Of a DNA stretch of 64,000 nucleotides, positions 49,038 to 57,590 are shown one piece after another (position 1 is the stretch's first letter; the number at the start of each line of letters is the position of its first letter). The stretch is from DASXYG01 sp036502625 (GTDB lineage Bacteria; Actinomycetota; Actinomycetes; Streptosporangiales; Streptosporangiaceae). The notes beneath the pieces were generated by a model. The model worked only from the letters and a program-made list of their open reading frames with translations, was not told the origin of the DNA and did no database searches. Made by a program: the position numbers and the translations under genes. The stretch spans positions 1 to 64,000 of the forward strand of contig DASXYG010000070.1 of the NCBI GenBank assembly GCA_036502625.1. The letters are read 5' to 3'.

Positions 49038-50411
49038 TCATTCCAGAGACGGAACGCTCACCTCGTAGGCGTCGAAGACTTCGGCGAAGAATGCCTGCAA
49101 TGCGGGCCGCGCACGGTGCATGTCGCTCAGCTCCGTCGAGCCGAAACGGAAAACGTCATAGCCTGAGAGCTTCAGGTCACGGTCGCCGCGCACGGTTGCC
49201 GCATAGGCGCTGCTGTTCTCGTAGTGGTGAGCGCCGTCAACCTCCAGCACCACGCGCCGGCCGTGGGGCAGGAGCAGGAGAAAATCCATTCGGAAGTGCG
49301 TGAGCGCATCTCGGCCACGCTGACGTACGGTCTTGTGGTCCCAGTGGAGCCACACTTCCGGCAGCAGCGCGGGCAGCATCTGAACACGCGGACCGTGGAT
49401 TTCATGGTAGAGGGCAAATAAATTCCTCTGAGGAGAAGTCTCCTCGGACGGCAAACACGCCTTTAGGCGGTTGTAGAGCGAGCGTTTAGCCGCGGATTCG
49501 TCGCTGATGTCCTGAGTATCTTGCCACCATCGCTGAAGATCTTTCCAGCAGATGCCCTCCGGCCCGATTGGCCGGTCGTAGACCAAGACCTCATCAGCAC
49601 CGCCCAGGACCTCGATAGCGTTGTCGACCGCATCCAAGAAGCGGATGTCAGGCTTTTGGAAGGAGGCGAAGATCAGGTTCTTCGGACGGCGTCCCATCCC
49701 GAGGCGGGTCGCCACGAGGTGGAAGGCCGGATACCCATCGCGCAGCTCCGTCTCTTCCAGACGGGCGCCTGCCTCGCCGAGCGCAGTATTGATATACTCT
49801 GCAATTCGACGTTGTGTTGGAGGATCAGGCATTGCTTCTGGGGAGACGATGCCCTCCAGGAACCGGCTGAACCGTGCGTGGCGGCCGGTCTCGAAGGCTC
49901 CGAGCTGCTCGAACAACTCCTCTACGGACCAGTCCTTGTTACGCAACACGTGTCGGTCGATTTGAGCCCGCAGGCTATTCTGCGATCCGGTGAAGAAGGT
50001 CGTTAGCGGATCGGTGTCTAGTACCCATAGCTGCTCTAGAAGCCGCTCGAAGCGGCCCGCCTGGAAGACCAAATCGTCAAGGTTCAGCTCCCGGGCGACG
50101 GCGCGTCGCACCCGGCCCGGGATTTCCACCATCGGCTGGCTCGTCCACAACGCGTCTTCGAGCGCGAACCAATCCGCCAGACTGATCCCAGCAAGGCAGG
50201 AGTCCAGGATCTGCTGCGCCACCGAGACCAGGTCTCTGTCCCGCAAAGCCGCTAGGCATGCCTCCAGGCGGTCCGCCTTCGATCCCTCCTCGGGCAAGGG
50301 CGGCAGATTTAGCTGTGGGCACAGCTCGTCCAGCTCCCGGTGAGTGTGAGTGCGCAGACCTCGTACAACCCGTTCCACCGCTTGCCGTAGCCCACCCTGA
50401 TCCTCCGCCAC
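49038..50411 (-). CDS. AbiJ-like nuclease with C-terminal PD-(D/E)XK (DUF559-like) domain
   Basis: 457 residues. The N-terminal ~300 residues are helical and resemble AbiJ N-terminal-domain proteins (several repeats such as LNLDDLVFQAGRFERLLEQLW, and FLEGIVSPEAMPDPPTQRR). The last ~110 residues contain MDFLLLLPHGRRVVLEVDGAHHYE then YAATVRGDRDLKLSGYDVFRF, a Vsr/DUF559-like nuclease core with D-xn-E-V-D. Proteins of this plan act in abortive-infection defence. The gene is read leftward, with a GGAAC/GTTCC repeat region upstream. Activity is inferred from fold. Confidence 0.72.
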   Translation of the reverse strand: MAEDQGGLRQAVERVVRGLRTHTHRELDELCPQLNLPPLPEEGSKADRLEACLAALRDRDLVSVAQQILDSCLAGISLADWFALEDALWTSQPMVEIPGRVRRAVARELNLDDLVFQAGRFERLLEQLWVLDTDPLTTFFTGSQNSLRAQIDRHVLRNKDWSVEELFEQLGAFETGRHARFSRFLEGIVSPEAMPDPPTQRRIAEYINTALGEAGARLEETELRDGYPAFHLVATRLGMGRRPKNLIFASFQKPDIRFLDAVDNAIEVLGGADEVLVYDRPIGPEGICWKDLQRWWQDTQDISDESAAKRSLYNRLKACLPSEETSPQRNLFALYHEIHGPRVQMLPALLPEVWLHWDHKTVRQRGRDALTHFRMDFLLLLPHGRRVVLEVDGAHHYENSSAYAATVRGDRDLKLSGYDVFRFGSTELSDMHRARPALQAFFAEVFDAYEVSVPSLE

Positions 50412-50490
50412 GATCCGAGTATGGCCGACACCACTGACAACCCGCGAGTCGTGTTGCGGTCGGTGTCACAAGACCCTCGATCGGCACATC

Positions 50491-50880
50491 CAAGATCATC
50501 GTGATGATTGACTGTTCCACATGTTCCTGCGCGGAACAGAGTCCGGAACAATCGTTCCGACGTTCATCGGAACGGAACAGGCTGGGAACGAGCATCGGAG
50601 TAGCCGTTCCAAACGGTTCTGCCGTTCCCGGGACGGAACGCGGCGGGGTCTGAGATGTAAGACGGTTTGCTTCTTATTGAGCACCCCATCCGCGCGAGGT
50701 GTCTCCATGACCAATATTCGACGGCCTATTCCTCGCGATTGAAGGGCCCACTCAAGCATCTATATTCACGTCCAGGCTCGGCCTGTATCCCGCAGTACCA
50801 GGCAGTCCCATTCCCTGCTGGCCGTTCCTCCTGCATGGAGGAGGCGACCGCCTTGGGCGGGAGCAAGATGGGGCCGGACG
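50491..50880. repeat. Non-coding repeat A, rich in GGAAC/GTTCC
   Basis: About 390 bases between the AbiJ-like gene and the methyltransferase remnant. The first half contains about ten GGAAC or GTTCC pentamers. The second half shares CTGTATCCCGCAGTACCA and GGGCGGGAGCAAGAT with repeat B at 56675-57069, apart from single differences. The two copies align along their length with many substitutions. No convincing ORF. It could be a control region, a structured RNA or an ancestral duplication. The rest of the gene-free interval 50412-50931 shows nothing else. Confidence 0.65.
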
Positions 50881-50931
50881 CTGAAGCATCGGGAGCCCAT
50901 AGACAGCGAACTGGTAACGACGGAAGATCGC

Positions 50932-51780
50932 GTGATCGAGGTACGGAACATTGATCTAGTCCAACGCGCGGAAGCACGCCGGACGGCCGCGCTCTCCCGG
51001 CTGGACTCGGCCGAGCAATCGGCTCGCGGTCAGTACTTCACGCCGTACCTCGCGGCCCGGATCATCACGGCGCTCCCGCGTGTGCCGCAGCGCCAGAGCA
51101 TCAAGGTCCTCGACCCGGCGCTGGGAGCGGGATTCTGACCGCCGCGCTCGTCGAGCGGTTGCACACTGCTCGTCCCGATCTGCGCGTGCATGTCACGGTC
51201 ATCGAGAACGCCGTGGTGCTCCACCAGTCACTTGCGTGAGACGCTCGCCGACATTGAGGCCGTGACGGGAGCCACGGCCGAGGTCATTAATGCCGATTTC
51301 CTGCCCTGGGCGTTGACCATGGCGGGACGGTTCGACATCGTGATCCAGAACCCGCCATACGCAAAGCTCCGGACGGGCAGCGACCCCCAGAATCTTCTAC
51401 GCGCCGCCGGAATCAGCGTGCCGAATACTTACGCGGCATTCCTCGCCCTCGGTCTGCGTGTTCTCGACGAGGGGGCCAGCAGGTGGCTATCACCCCGCGG
51501 TCGTGGATGAACGGAACGTACTACTCGGCGTTCCGCCACGAGTTCGTGCGGACCGTCGGCATCGAAGCCATACACACCTTCGAGAGCCGGTCCAAAGTCT
51601 TCGGCGACACCGGGGTGCTCCAGGAGTCGATCGTCGTGTCGGCGACCGCCGGCCAGACGCCAGACGAGGTCATCGTCCACACCTCCCACGACCACAGCAC
51701 CGCCCCGCCCACCCGGACCGTCGCGTACAGGGAAATCGTCACCCCCCGACTTCATCCACGTGCGGCGGACGGAACGTGCC
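50932..51780 (+). pseudogene. Decayed N6-adenine DNA methyltransferase (Eco57I-like)
   Basis: The first fragment (50932-51138, GTG start) carries RGQYFTPYLAARIITALPRV and KVLDPALGAG, the AdoMet-binding motif I region. The frame is lost at GAG-F-stop where GAGILTAALVER is expected, consistent with a missing base near 51135. A second fragment (to 51510) holds the catalytic IVIQNPPYAKL motif IV, and a third in another frame (51483 on) reads AITPRSWMNGTYYSAFRHEF. A last frame change near 51745 precedes FIHVRR. At least three frameshifts and no downstream target-recognition region, so it is non-functional. Its cognate endonuclease is not seen. Confidence 0.8.
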
Positions 51781-51912
51781 AGGCTCCAGAGTTTGGAGAT
51801 GGGGCGAGGCGGGAGTCAGCGGGTGTCTGGTTGTCGTGCGGCCGCTGGCTACTCGTGCTTCCTGTCGGCCTGCGGCTGGGAGGTACACGGGTGCGGCGGA
51901 CTGCTAGCACGT

Positions 51913-51939
51913 ACCCCCCCGCGGACGACCGCGAGGGGT
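51913..51939. terminator. GC-rich hairpin between the methyltransferase remnant and the helicase gene
   Basis: A C-run followed by GCGG (51914-51924) can pair with CCGCGAGGGG (51929-51938) around ACGA, with one mismatch. It abuts the helicase stop codon and could end transcription from both sides. Confidence 0.4.
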
Positions 51940-54900
51940 TACACGAAGCTGAGATGGCCCGCCGCTGCGCGGGTGATTGTCACAGTGGTGCCTTGGAGGG
52001 TGAAGTCGAGTAGGAGGCCACTGTCGAGCACCGCTGCGACGCCGGAGTGATCACGTGCCACGATCACTCCAACGACCGAGCGATCATCGACCAAGATCCT
52101 CAGCTCATCACCGTCGTCTGACGCGACCACAGTCACCGGCACCGGGTCAGCTCGCTCGTCGACCTCGAGCCGAGACTGAGCAGTGACAGTGCCGGTTGCC
52201 ATTATTTCGGCGAGCTTGTGCCGGTCTCTGCCCTGGACGTACTGGAGCAGGTCGAGAACGTCTGTCGGGGTCGCTCCGAGGTTGGCCCGCCAACCCTGGA
52301 TGTGCTGCTCGCTCAAGTACTCGCGCAAGCCCTCCTCATCCAGTCCGGAATGGTCAGCAATACGCCCCAGGTGCTGCGCCAACGTCCGGGATTTCACGTC
52401 TCGGACGAGGAGGCCAATGGCGAGGGGCGTATCAACGCCGTATCGAAGGTGGACAGCAGTGCTGGCGAACAGCTGCACGGGGCTCAGGCGTGACAGAAGG
52501 ATGTCGTTGGCCTGGGCGATGACGAGACCGACGGTCCAGGAGAGGTAGTGCTGTACCCCCTCACTGATCCCGTCGACCATCTGTTCCAATCGAAACGCCG
52601 AGTCCGACACTGAAGCGAGGTGGGCGTTGGCGAGTTCGGTAAGGGTGCGACCCGCGATCCAGTCGCGAATCACGGCGTCGGTGTCGACCTCGATGTCTTC
52701 ACCTTTGGGTGATTTTCTGAAGCGCCAGTACTTCTTTGCCTCTGGTAGCTCCAGGAGCTGGGCGTACACGGCCTGGTCGGTGAGAACGTCGAGGGTTTCC
52801 TCGAGAGTTTGTTCGTCGAGGCCGCCCATCTGCTGCACCTGGTCGGCGAGTTGCTCGGCGAGTGACTCGATCACAGCAGCTGAGGCAAGGCTGGTTCCGG
52901 CCTGGGCCCAGCGGCGACGTGAAGCCGGACGTGTCTGCTCGTACCGAGTCGCGACGAGCTCGGCGAGTTCCAGCCACCGCTCCTTCAGGTCCGCGGGAAG
53001 CTGAGTGAAAGCGAACAGGCGCGTCACGACGTCGCGCCATGTCCGGGTGCTCGCGAGGTCGGGCACGAGTTCCAGAACGTGGAGGATGAACCAGACATAG
53101 TTGACGAATCCTCCGGTCTCCTGGTCAGGGGTCAGGTGCAGGATTGCGTCCTGCGTGTGTGCCACGAGAGCCTCGGCTGCGGCGAGAGCTTCGAGAGCGG
53201 ACGGCGTGGCTACGGTCGAACGGACCTCCAGTTCATCAGGGCCAGGGGTGAGCCGATCGAAGTCACTGTTGGTCAGCGCCTTCTGAAGAGCCAGCACGAT
53301 CCAGCCCTCAGACTCCTTTCCAGCCCGGCCGGCGCGGCCGACCGCGTTGAGAAGCTGAGCTGCAGTCATCCGGTAGGCGGGGTCCTGACCGTCGTATTCG
53401 GTCGTCGCGATGACGACGGTGCGTACAGGCAGGTTTACGCCTTCGGTCAGGGTGCTGGTTGCGACAACGGCCTTGATCGTCTCGCTGCGAATCGCATCTT
53501 CGACGGCTTCCTGCACCTCGACGGGCAACCCGGCGTGGTGGTAGGCCACGCCCTTGCGGACTGTCCCGACGAGGGGATGGTCGTCACCGAGGCGTGCGGC
53601 GAGTGCGTCAGCGAGGCCCTGGGAGCGCGGGTCGTCTTCGAGTTCGCCGGCCATGACCTTCGCGGCGTCCCGTGCGGTGGCCCGCTGGGAGACGACCATG
53701 AGGAGGCTGCCGGCGCGCAGCAGTAGCGTGGCTGTCTTGGCAGTGGTCGCGTAGGCCGGGGAGGTGTTGTCGGCACCGGAAATGCGCTTGTTGTCAGGGC
53801 CGAGGACTAGCTGACCGATGGGTGTGTCTTCGCTGGTGACCAGGTGCTGCTCCGTCGCGCTGGTTGGGCGGACCGCCAGGCGGGCACGCAAGTCGTACCG
53901 GGTCTTGTCTCTTGCGCCTCGGCGCCGGGCTGGGATGTCCGTCCGGCTGCCGTCGATCTTCTCGGTGCTGAGGAGAACGTGCAGCCGACGCGGTGCTCTC
54001 CACTCGTCGGTGAACAAGACCTCCGCCTGCCCGGTTGAGGTCCACGCGGCGAGGGATGCGGCGTTGCCCATCACGCCGGAGAGCAGCATGAGTCTCGCGC
54101 CGCTGGCGTCCAACAGGGACAGGAGTCCTTCGAGCAGCAGCCCGCGGCCGCCGGACTCGGCGATGAGATGGACCTCATCGATGATGAACAGGCTGAACCG
54201 GCTCAGGACCTCTTGTGGCGACTGCCGCAGAGCGTTCATGAGTCGCTCGGGTGTCATGACCTCCACCTGCGGCAGCTGGCCGGTGCCCTCCACACCGTCG
54301 GTGGTGTTGTGGTTGAAGAGGTCCTGGGTCCCGAAGCCGTCGGGGAGGTCTGCGCCGAGACGCCGGTCGAGGTAGCGCAGTCTGGGCCGGAGTCCCTGGC
54401 GCATCTCCCGGCCAAGGCTGCGAAGCGGCGTGACGTAGCAGACGTCACGGTCGTCCTGCGCGGTGTGCGCACAGATGATGAGCTGTGCGAGCAGGGTCTT
54501 GCCTGCGCTGGTCGGGACGGAGACGAGCAGCCTGGAGGTCGCCGAGTCGAGGGGACTAATAGTTGGGTCGGTGACGAGGCTGCGCTGTGGCGGCCACAGC
54601 GTCAAGATGGGCTGCTGGTCGAGGGTGAAGGCCTGCTTGACGGCTGCGGGAATCTTGGGTGGCAGGACTGCCCAAATGCTGCTGCCGCTGAGCCCGTCGG
54701 CGATGGCCAGGAGGTGCCCGGCTACCCAGCGGGTGTCGAGGTCGCTGAGACCGACTTCGGCGTTCACCACCAGGCGCAGGTGGCCGCGGGCGGTTTCGAG
54801 CGCATCGGGACTGCCTTCACGCAGGTACTGGACAAGGTCGGCAACGCCGCGCAGTAGCCGCTGCGTAGAGCCGAACATGGTGCCGTCGAGGCTGTCGAGC

Positions 54901-55445
54901 CCTGTCCCGCGGGTTAGCGCAGCCGTGGTGAGCGCCCATGTGCGCAACCGCCGGTTGAGCGCGGCCATGTCGAGGCCGAGAAGCAGGATGCCGGCTTGAA
55001 GTGCGACATCTGCGCTGTCGGTGAACTCGGCCGGTTCGCTCACCCTGTCGCGCATCTTGCGGTGGATGGCGCTGGCGTTGGGGCTCTCGTCCGCGCGGTG
55101 GTAGCCCACCTGTGCGGCGAACGCGGTGGCCAGTCGATCTCGGCCCGTTTCGGCAGGATCTTCGAGGAGGAGGTCGAGGACGTGGGCGCTGACGGCGAAT
55201 GCGCGGCGGCGCTGCTCAAGCGGGTACCGGGACGTCTCAGCGGTCGAGGCGATCCCGTGCAGGTACCAGGCGGTGCGCCGCAGCGGTGAGAGATCGGCAC
55301 GGAATCCGGTCTCGGTGAGGCCGCGGACGAGTTCGATCTCGAGTCCTGCGATGAGGTCGGTTAGCTCGGCGACGGTCGGGAGCTCGGTGACCCGGTCGTC
55401 GCCGAACGCGGCGTTGAGGTGCTCGGCGGCTAGAGCGCGGTCCAC
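51939..55445 (-). CDS. Ski2/Hel308-like SF2 helicase, HamB-like
   Basis: 1168 residues from a GTG at 55445 that overlaps the upstream nuclease gene by 16 bases; longer frames read into that gene and look spurious. An N-terminal ~290-residue region of unknown fold precedes helicase domain 1 (Walker A SVPTSAGKTLLAQLI, about 309-323; DEVH box 423-426). Domain 2 contains HHAGLPVEVQEAVEDA, STLTEGVNLPVRTV and motif VI QLLNAVGRAGRAG. A long helical C-terminal part follows. DEVH helicases of this type form the HamB subunit of Hachiman defence, which senses foreign DNA and activates HamA. The pairing here supports that, but it is inferred. Confidence 0.75.
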   Translation of the reverse strand: MDRALAAEHLNAAFGDDRVTELPTVAELTDLIAGLEIELVRGLTETGFRADLSPLRRTAWYLHGIASTAETSRYPLEQRRRAFAVSAHVLDLLLEDPAETGRDRLATAFAAQVGYHRADESPNASAIHRKMRDRVSEPAEFTDSADVALQAGILLLGLDMAALNRRLRTWALTTAALTRGTGLDSLDGTMFGSTQRLLRGVADLVQYLREGSPDALETARGHLRLVVNAEVGLSDLDTRWVAGHLLAIADGLSGSSIWAVLPPKIPAAVKQAFTLDQQPILTLWPPQRSLVTDPTISPLDSATSRLLVSVPTSAGKTLLAQLIICAHTAQDDRDVCYVTPLRSLGREMRQGLRPRLRYLDRRLGADLPDGFGTQDLFNHNTTDGVEGTGQLPQVEVMTPERLMNALRQSPQEVLSRFSLFIIDEVHLIAESGGRGLLLEGLLSLLDASGARLMLLSGVMGNAASLAAWTSTGQAEVLFTDEWRAPRRLHVLLSTEKIDGSRTDIPARRRGARDKTRYDLRARLAVRPTSATEQHLVTSEDTPIGQLVLGPDNKRISGADNTSPAYATTAKTATLLLRAGSLLMVVSQRATARDAAKVMAGELEDDPRSQGLADALAARLGDDHPLVGTVRKGVAYHHAGLPVEVQEAVEDAIRSETIKAVVATSTLTEGVNLPVRTVVIATTEYDGQDPAYRMTAAQLLNAVGRAGRAGKESEGWIVLALQKALTNSDFDRLTPGPDELEVRSTVATPSALEALAAAEALVAHTQDAILHLTPDQETGGFVNYVWFILHVLELVPDLASTRTWRDVVTRLFAFTQLPADLKERWLELAELVATRYEQTRPASRRRWAQAGTSLASAAVIESLAEQLADQVQQMGGLDEQTLEETLDVLTDQAVYAQLLELPEAKKYWRFRKSPKGEDIEVDTDAVIRDWIAGRTLTELANAHLASVSDSAFRLEQMVDGISEGVQHYLSWTVGLVIAQANDILLSRLSPVQLFASTAVHLRYGVDTPLAIGLLVRDVKSRTLAQHLGRIADHSGLDEEGLREYLSEQHIQGWRANLGATPTDVLDLLQYVQGRDRHKLAEIMATGTVTAQSRLEVDERADPVPVTVVASDDGDELRILVDDRSVVGVIVARDHSGVAAVLDSGLLLDFTLQGTTVTITRAAAGHLSFV

Positions 55446-56359
55446 GCGTACCTCCGGACCGTCTTGGTGAGTTCGTCGTAGCAGCTGATGCTGGTAGCCA
55501 GGCCGCGTAGCTGACCGGGCTTGTTCAGCAGCGGCAGCTTGTTGCTCATTTTCTTGAATGGGGCCTTGGGGAGTTCCTGATGGGTCGCGAGCGTCACCCC
55601 AGCGCCGACGAGCTCGTCTCCTTGGGTCCACGCGGCGGGCACCTCGGCGATGAAGGTGAGCATCTCGCCGGATATGTCGTTCGAGACCTGTGAGAACGTG
55701 CCGACGATCTTGGCGACGTAGCGCTGGCCAGAGGCGGCAATCTGGTTGTACGCCTCGTTGAGGCTGGCGGACAGCGATCCGGAGCCGGTGTTCTTCTTGC
55801 TCTCCCACAGCCGGAACCGCAGCGCGCCCGTGCTGTTCTCGTAGATAGAGAACCCGTCGGCGCCGGCATCGGTGACGTCGCCCTTAGGATCAGGCTGGAC
55901 ACGGACGGCCGCATTGTCCTTGGTGAGCAGGTGCCAAAGCCACTCGCCGACGTGCCCGTGCAGGTGGTCCTCACTCTTCGACGCGTCCGGCAGCCCGAAC
56001 ACCGGCTCGATGAACGAGGCGATGGTCTCCTTGTACGGTGACGGGATCTTGGTTCCTGCGAGGGTGTGCTGTCGCCACGTGTCGTACAGGCCGGCGGCGG
56101 GGCCGAATCGGACCTGCATCATCGTGTCGATGAGCACCCAGGCGAGCGCGCCGGCCTCCTCGGGAGTGAGGCTGACGGCGACGTGCGCGCTCCACTCGCA
56201 CTTGTTTGCTTGTGCGGCACCGTCATGGAAGGTCTGGGGTAGGTAGTCGTGGACGGTCGACCGCTGGTTGGTTCGAGCGAACTCCTCAGACTCCGCAGCA
56301 GACAGATGCGCCAGCGCGGAGGCCGTCTGGTGTTCGACGGGCGCCTGGGCTCTCGTCAC
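55430..56359 (-). CDS. HamA-like (DUF1837-type) PD-(D/E)XK nuclease
   Basis: 309 residues from the GTG at 56359, six bases after an AGGAG site. The C-terminal half carries a restriction-fold core: E139 in HVGEWLWHLL, D168 in DAGADGFSIY and E186-x-K188 in RLWESKKN, followed by SASLNEAYNQIA. The same order (GE, GxDG, ExK) characterises HamA of Hachiman systems, where this nuclease degrades DNA when released by HamB. The N-terminal half is helical and not recognised. Upstream of and overlapping the helicase gene, as expected for hamAB. Alternative: another nuclease-helicase defence pair. Confidence 0.65.
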   Translation of the reverse strand: MTRAQAPVEHQTASALAHLSAAESEEFARTNQRSTVHDYLPQTFHDGAAQANKCEWSAHVAVSLTPEEAGALAWVLIDTMMQVRFGPAAGLYDTWRQHTLAGTKIPSPYKETIASFIEPVFGLPDASKSEDHLHGHVGEWLWHLLTKDNAAVRVQPDPKGDVTDAGADGFSIYENSTGALRFRLWESKKNTGSGSLSASLNEAYNQIAASGQRYVAKIVGTFSQVSNDISGEMLTFIAEVPAAWTQGDELVGAGVTLATHQELPKAPFKKMSNKLPLLNKPGQLRGLATSISCYDELTKTVRRYAWTAL

Positions 56360-56674
56360 TGCCGCTCCTGGAGTGCCTGCGCGAGGCCGGCAGGACGAAG
56401 GCGCCCACCGGCCGAGACTGATCAATCACACGACGATCCCATCATCGCGCAACCGAGGTGGTAGACCGCCGCAGCGTGGCTCACCACTGTCTGTTGCCTG
56501 TTGCTCACAGGCTATGCACGGAGACGTATGGATCGCCTTGAATAGACCGCCCGCACCTTGGCTCTCAGTAGCGTTCTCCGGGGGCGAGACGCAAGCGGCT
56601 ACTCAACGTAACTGCCTACTGAGAAGAACAGCAGCGGACATCCGTCCCCGATTCAGGGGACCTTGTGAGTCGTG

Positions 56675-57069
56675 GATCTTGATCGTTCAGCGTTGGTGAT
56701 CGACCGTCCCGGACGTTCCTGAGCGGAACAAAGCTCGGAACAACCGTTCCGACTTCCCTGAGAACGGTACAGAGAACGGGAACGAGTTCCGGAACGATAT
56801 TCCGAGTTGTTCCGGCATTCCCGAATGAGCTCGGTCAGGGAGTCAAGACGGAACACAACCTGCGTCTTGACTCGGAACAGATCCGCATGAGGCATCTCCC
56901 TCGTCGATATCCGCGTGCCTCATCGCGGTAATTCGCAAACATCCTTGATGCCGTCGTCGGGCGTTCAGGATCAGTCTGTATCCTGCAGTACCAACCAATC
57001 CATTTCGGTCCCGTGCACAGTTCCTCTTGGATGGGTACGACCGGCTGGGCGGGAGCAAGATAGGGGTAA
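56675..57069. repeat. Non-coding repeat B, rich in GGAAC/GTTCC
   Basis: Diverged copy of repeat A. It starts with TTCCTGAGCGGAACAAAGCT, where copy A reads TTCCTGCGCGGAACAGAGTC, and ends with GGGCGGGAGCAAGATAGGGG. It lies upstream of the HamA-like gene (minus) and the MobC gene (plus). It has about ten GGAAC/GTTCC pentamers, several arranged as inverted pairs, and a long perfect inverted repeat at 56841-56872. The gene-free interval 56360-57194 contains nothing else I can identify. Confidence 0.65.
56841..56872. promoter_or_regulatory. Perfect inverted repeat inside repeat B
   Basis: AGTCAAGACG (56841-56850) and CGTCTTGACT (56863-56872) form a 10-bp stem with a 12-base loop. Repeat A has only a degenerate counterpart. 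It may be a transcription terminator, an operator or part of a structured RNA. Confidence 0.45.
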
Positions 57070-57194
57070 CGTGAAGTTATCTGTGGACCGGGCGCGGTCC
57101 GCAGGTGCATAATCGATTTCATCCCTTCCTTTCGCGTTCGCGTGTGGGGTGGAATCGTGACCGGGCGCGGTCGTATGTGTTTTCGGGGGTTGTT

Positions 57195-57590
57195 GTGCGT
57201 GAGGTGGCGAATGGTCGGCGGCGGCGGGAGGTTCGGCCGCGTGGGCGGTCGGTGCGGTTCGATCTCAATGAGGGCGAGTTCGCTGAGTTGTCAGCGGCGG
57301 CTGGAAATGCGGGGTTGGCGAGGGGGGCGTTTGCTGCGAAGGCGGCGCTGGGGGCTGCGCGTGGGACCACGGGGCCGGCGCGGGCGGGGGAGTTGCGTGG
57401 GGTGTTGGCGGAGTTGATGCGGGCTGCGACGTTGGTGCAGCGGATCGGGGTGAACCTGAACCAGGCCGTGGCGGCGTTGAACGCCACTGGCGAAGCGCCG
57501 GGGTCGCTTGTTCCGATCGCGGAGCACTGTTCCCGGACGGTTGACCGTCTGGATCAAACCGTGGAGCAGGTGCGGGGCAGGTTGCGGTGA
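57195..57590 (+). CDS. MobC-like relaxosome accessory protein
   Basis: 131 residues from the GTG at 57195 (GGGGG site at 57184-57188); an ATG at 57105 would add 30 residues and cannot be ruled out. The N-terminal RSVRFDLNEGEFAELSAAAG resembles a ribbon-helix-helix DNA-binding module, and the C-terminal LMRAATLVQRIGVNLNQAVAALN is the usual MobC helix. It helps the relaxase bind and open the transfer origin. Overlaps the relaxase gene by GTGA. Confidence 0.82.
   Translation: MREVANGRRRREVRPRGRSVRFDLNEGEFAELSAAAGNAGLARGAFAAKAALGAARGTTGPARAGELRGVLAELMRAATLVQRIGVNLNQAVAALNATGEAPGSLVPIAEHCSRTVDRLDQTVEQVRGRLR

Noticed and set aside
50491..50660. CRISPR array, because of repeated GGAAC/GTTCC
   Set aside because: The repeats are pentamers at irregular spacing without equal spacers, and no cas gene is near.
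55445..55808. Longer N-terminus for the helicase (start at 55808)
   Set aside because: The extra ~120 residues are arginine-rich and antisense-like, and lie within the coding region of the HamA-like gene; the GTG at 55445 gives the normal short overlap.
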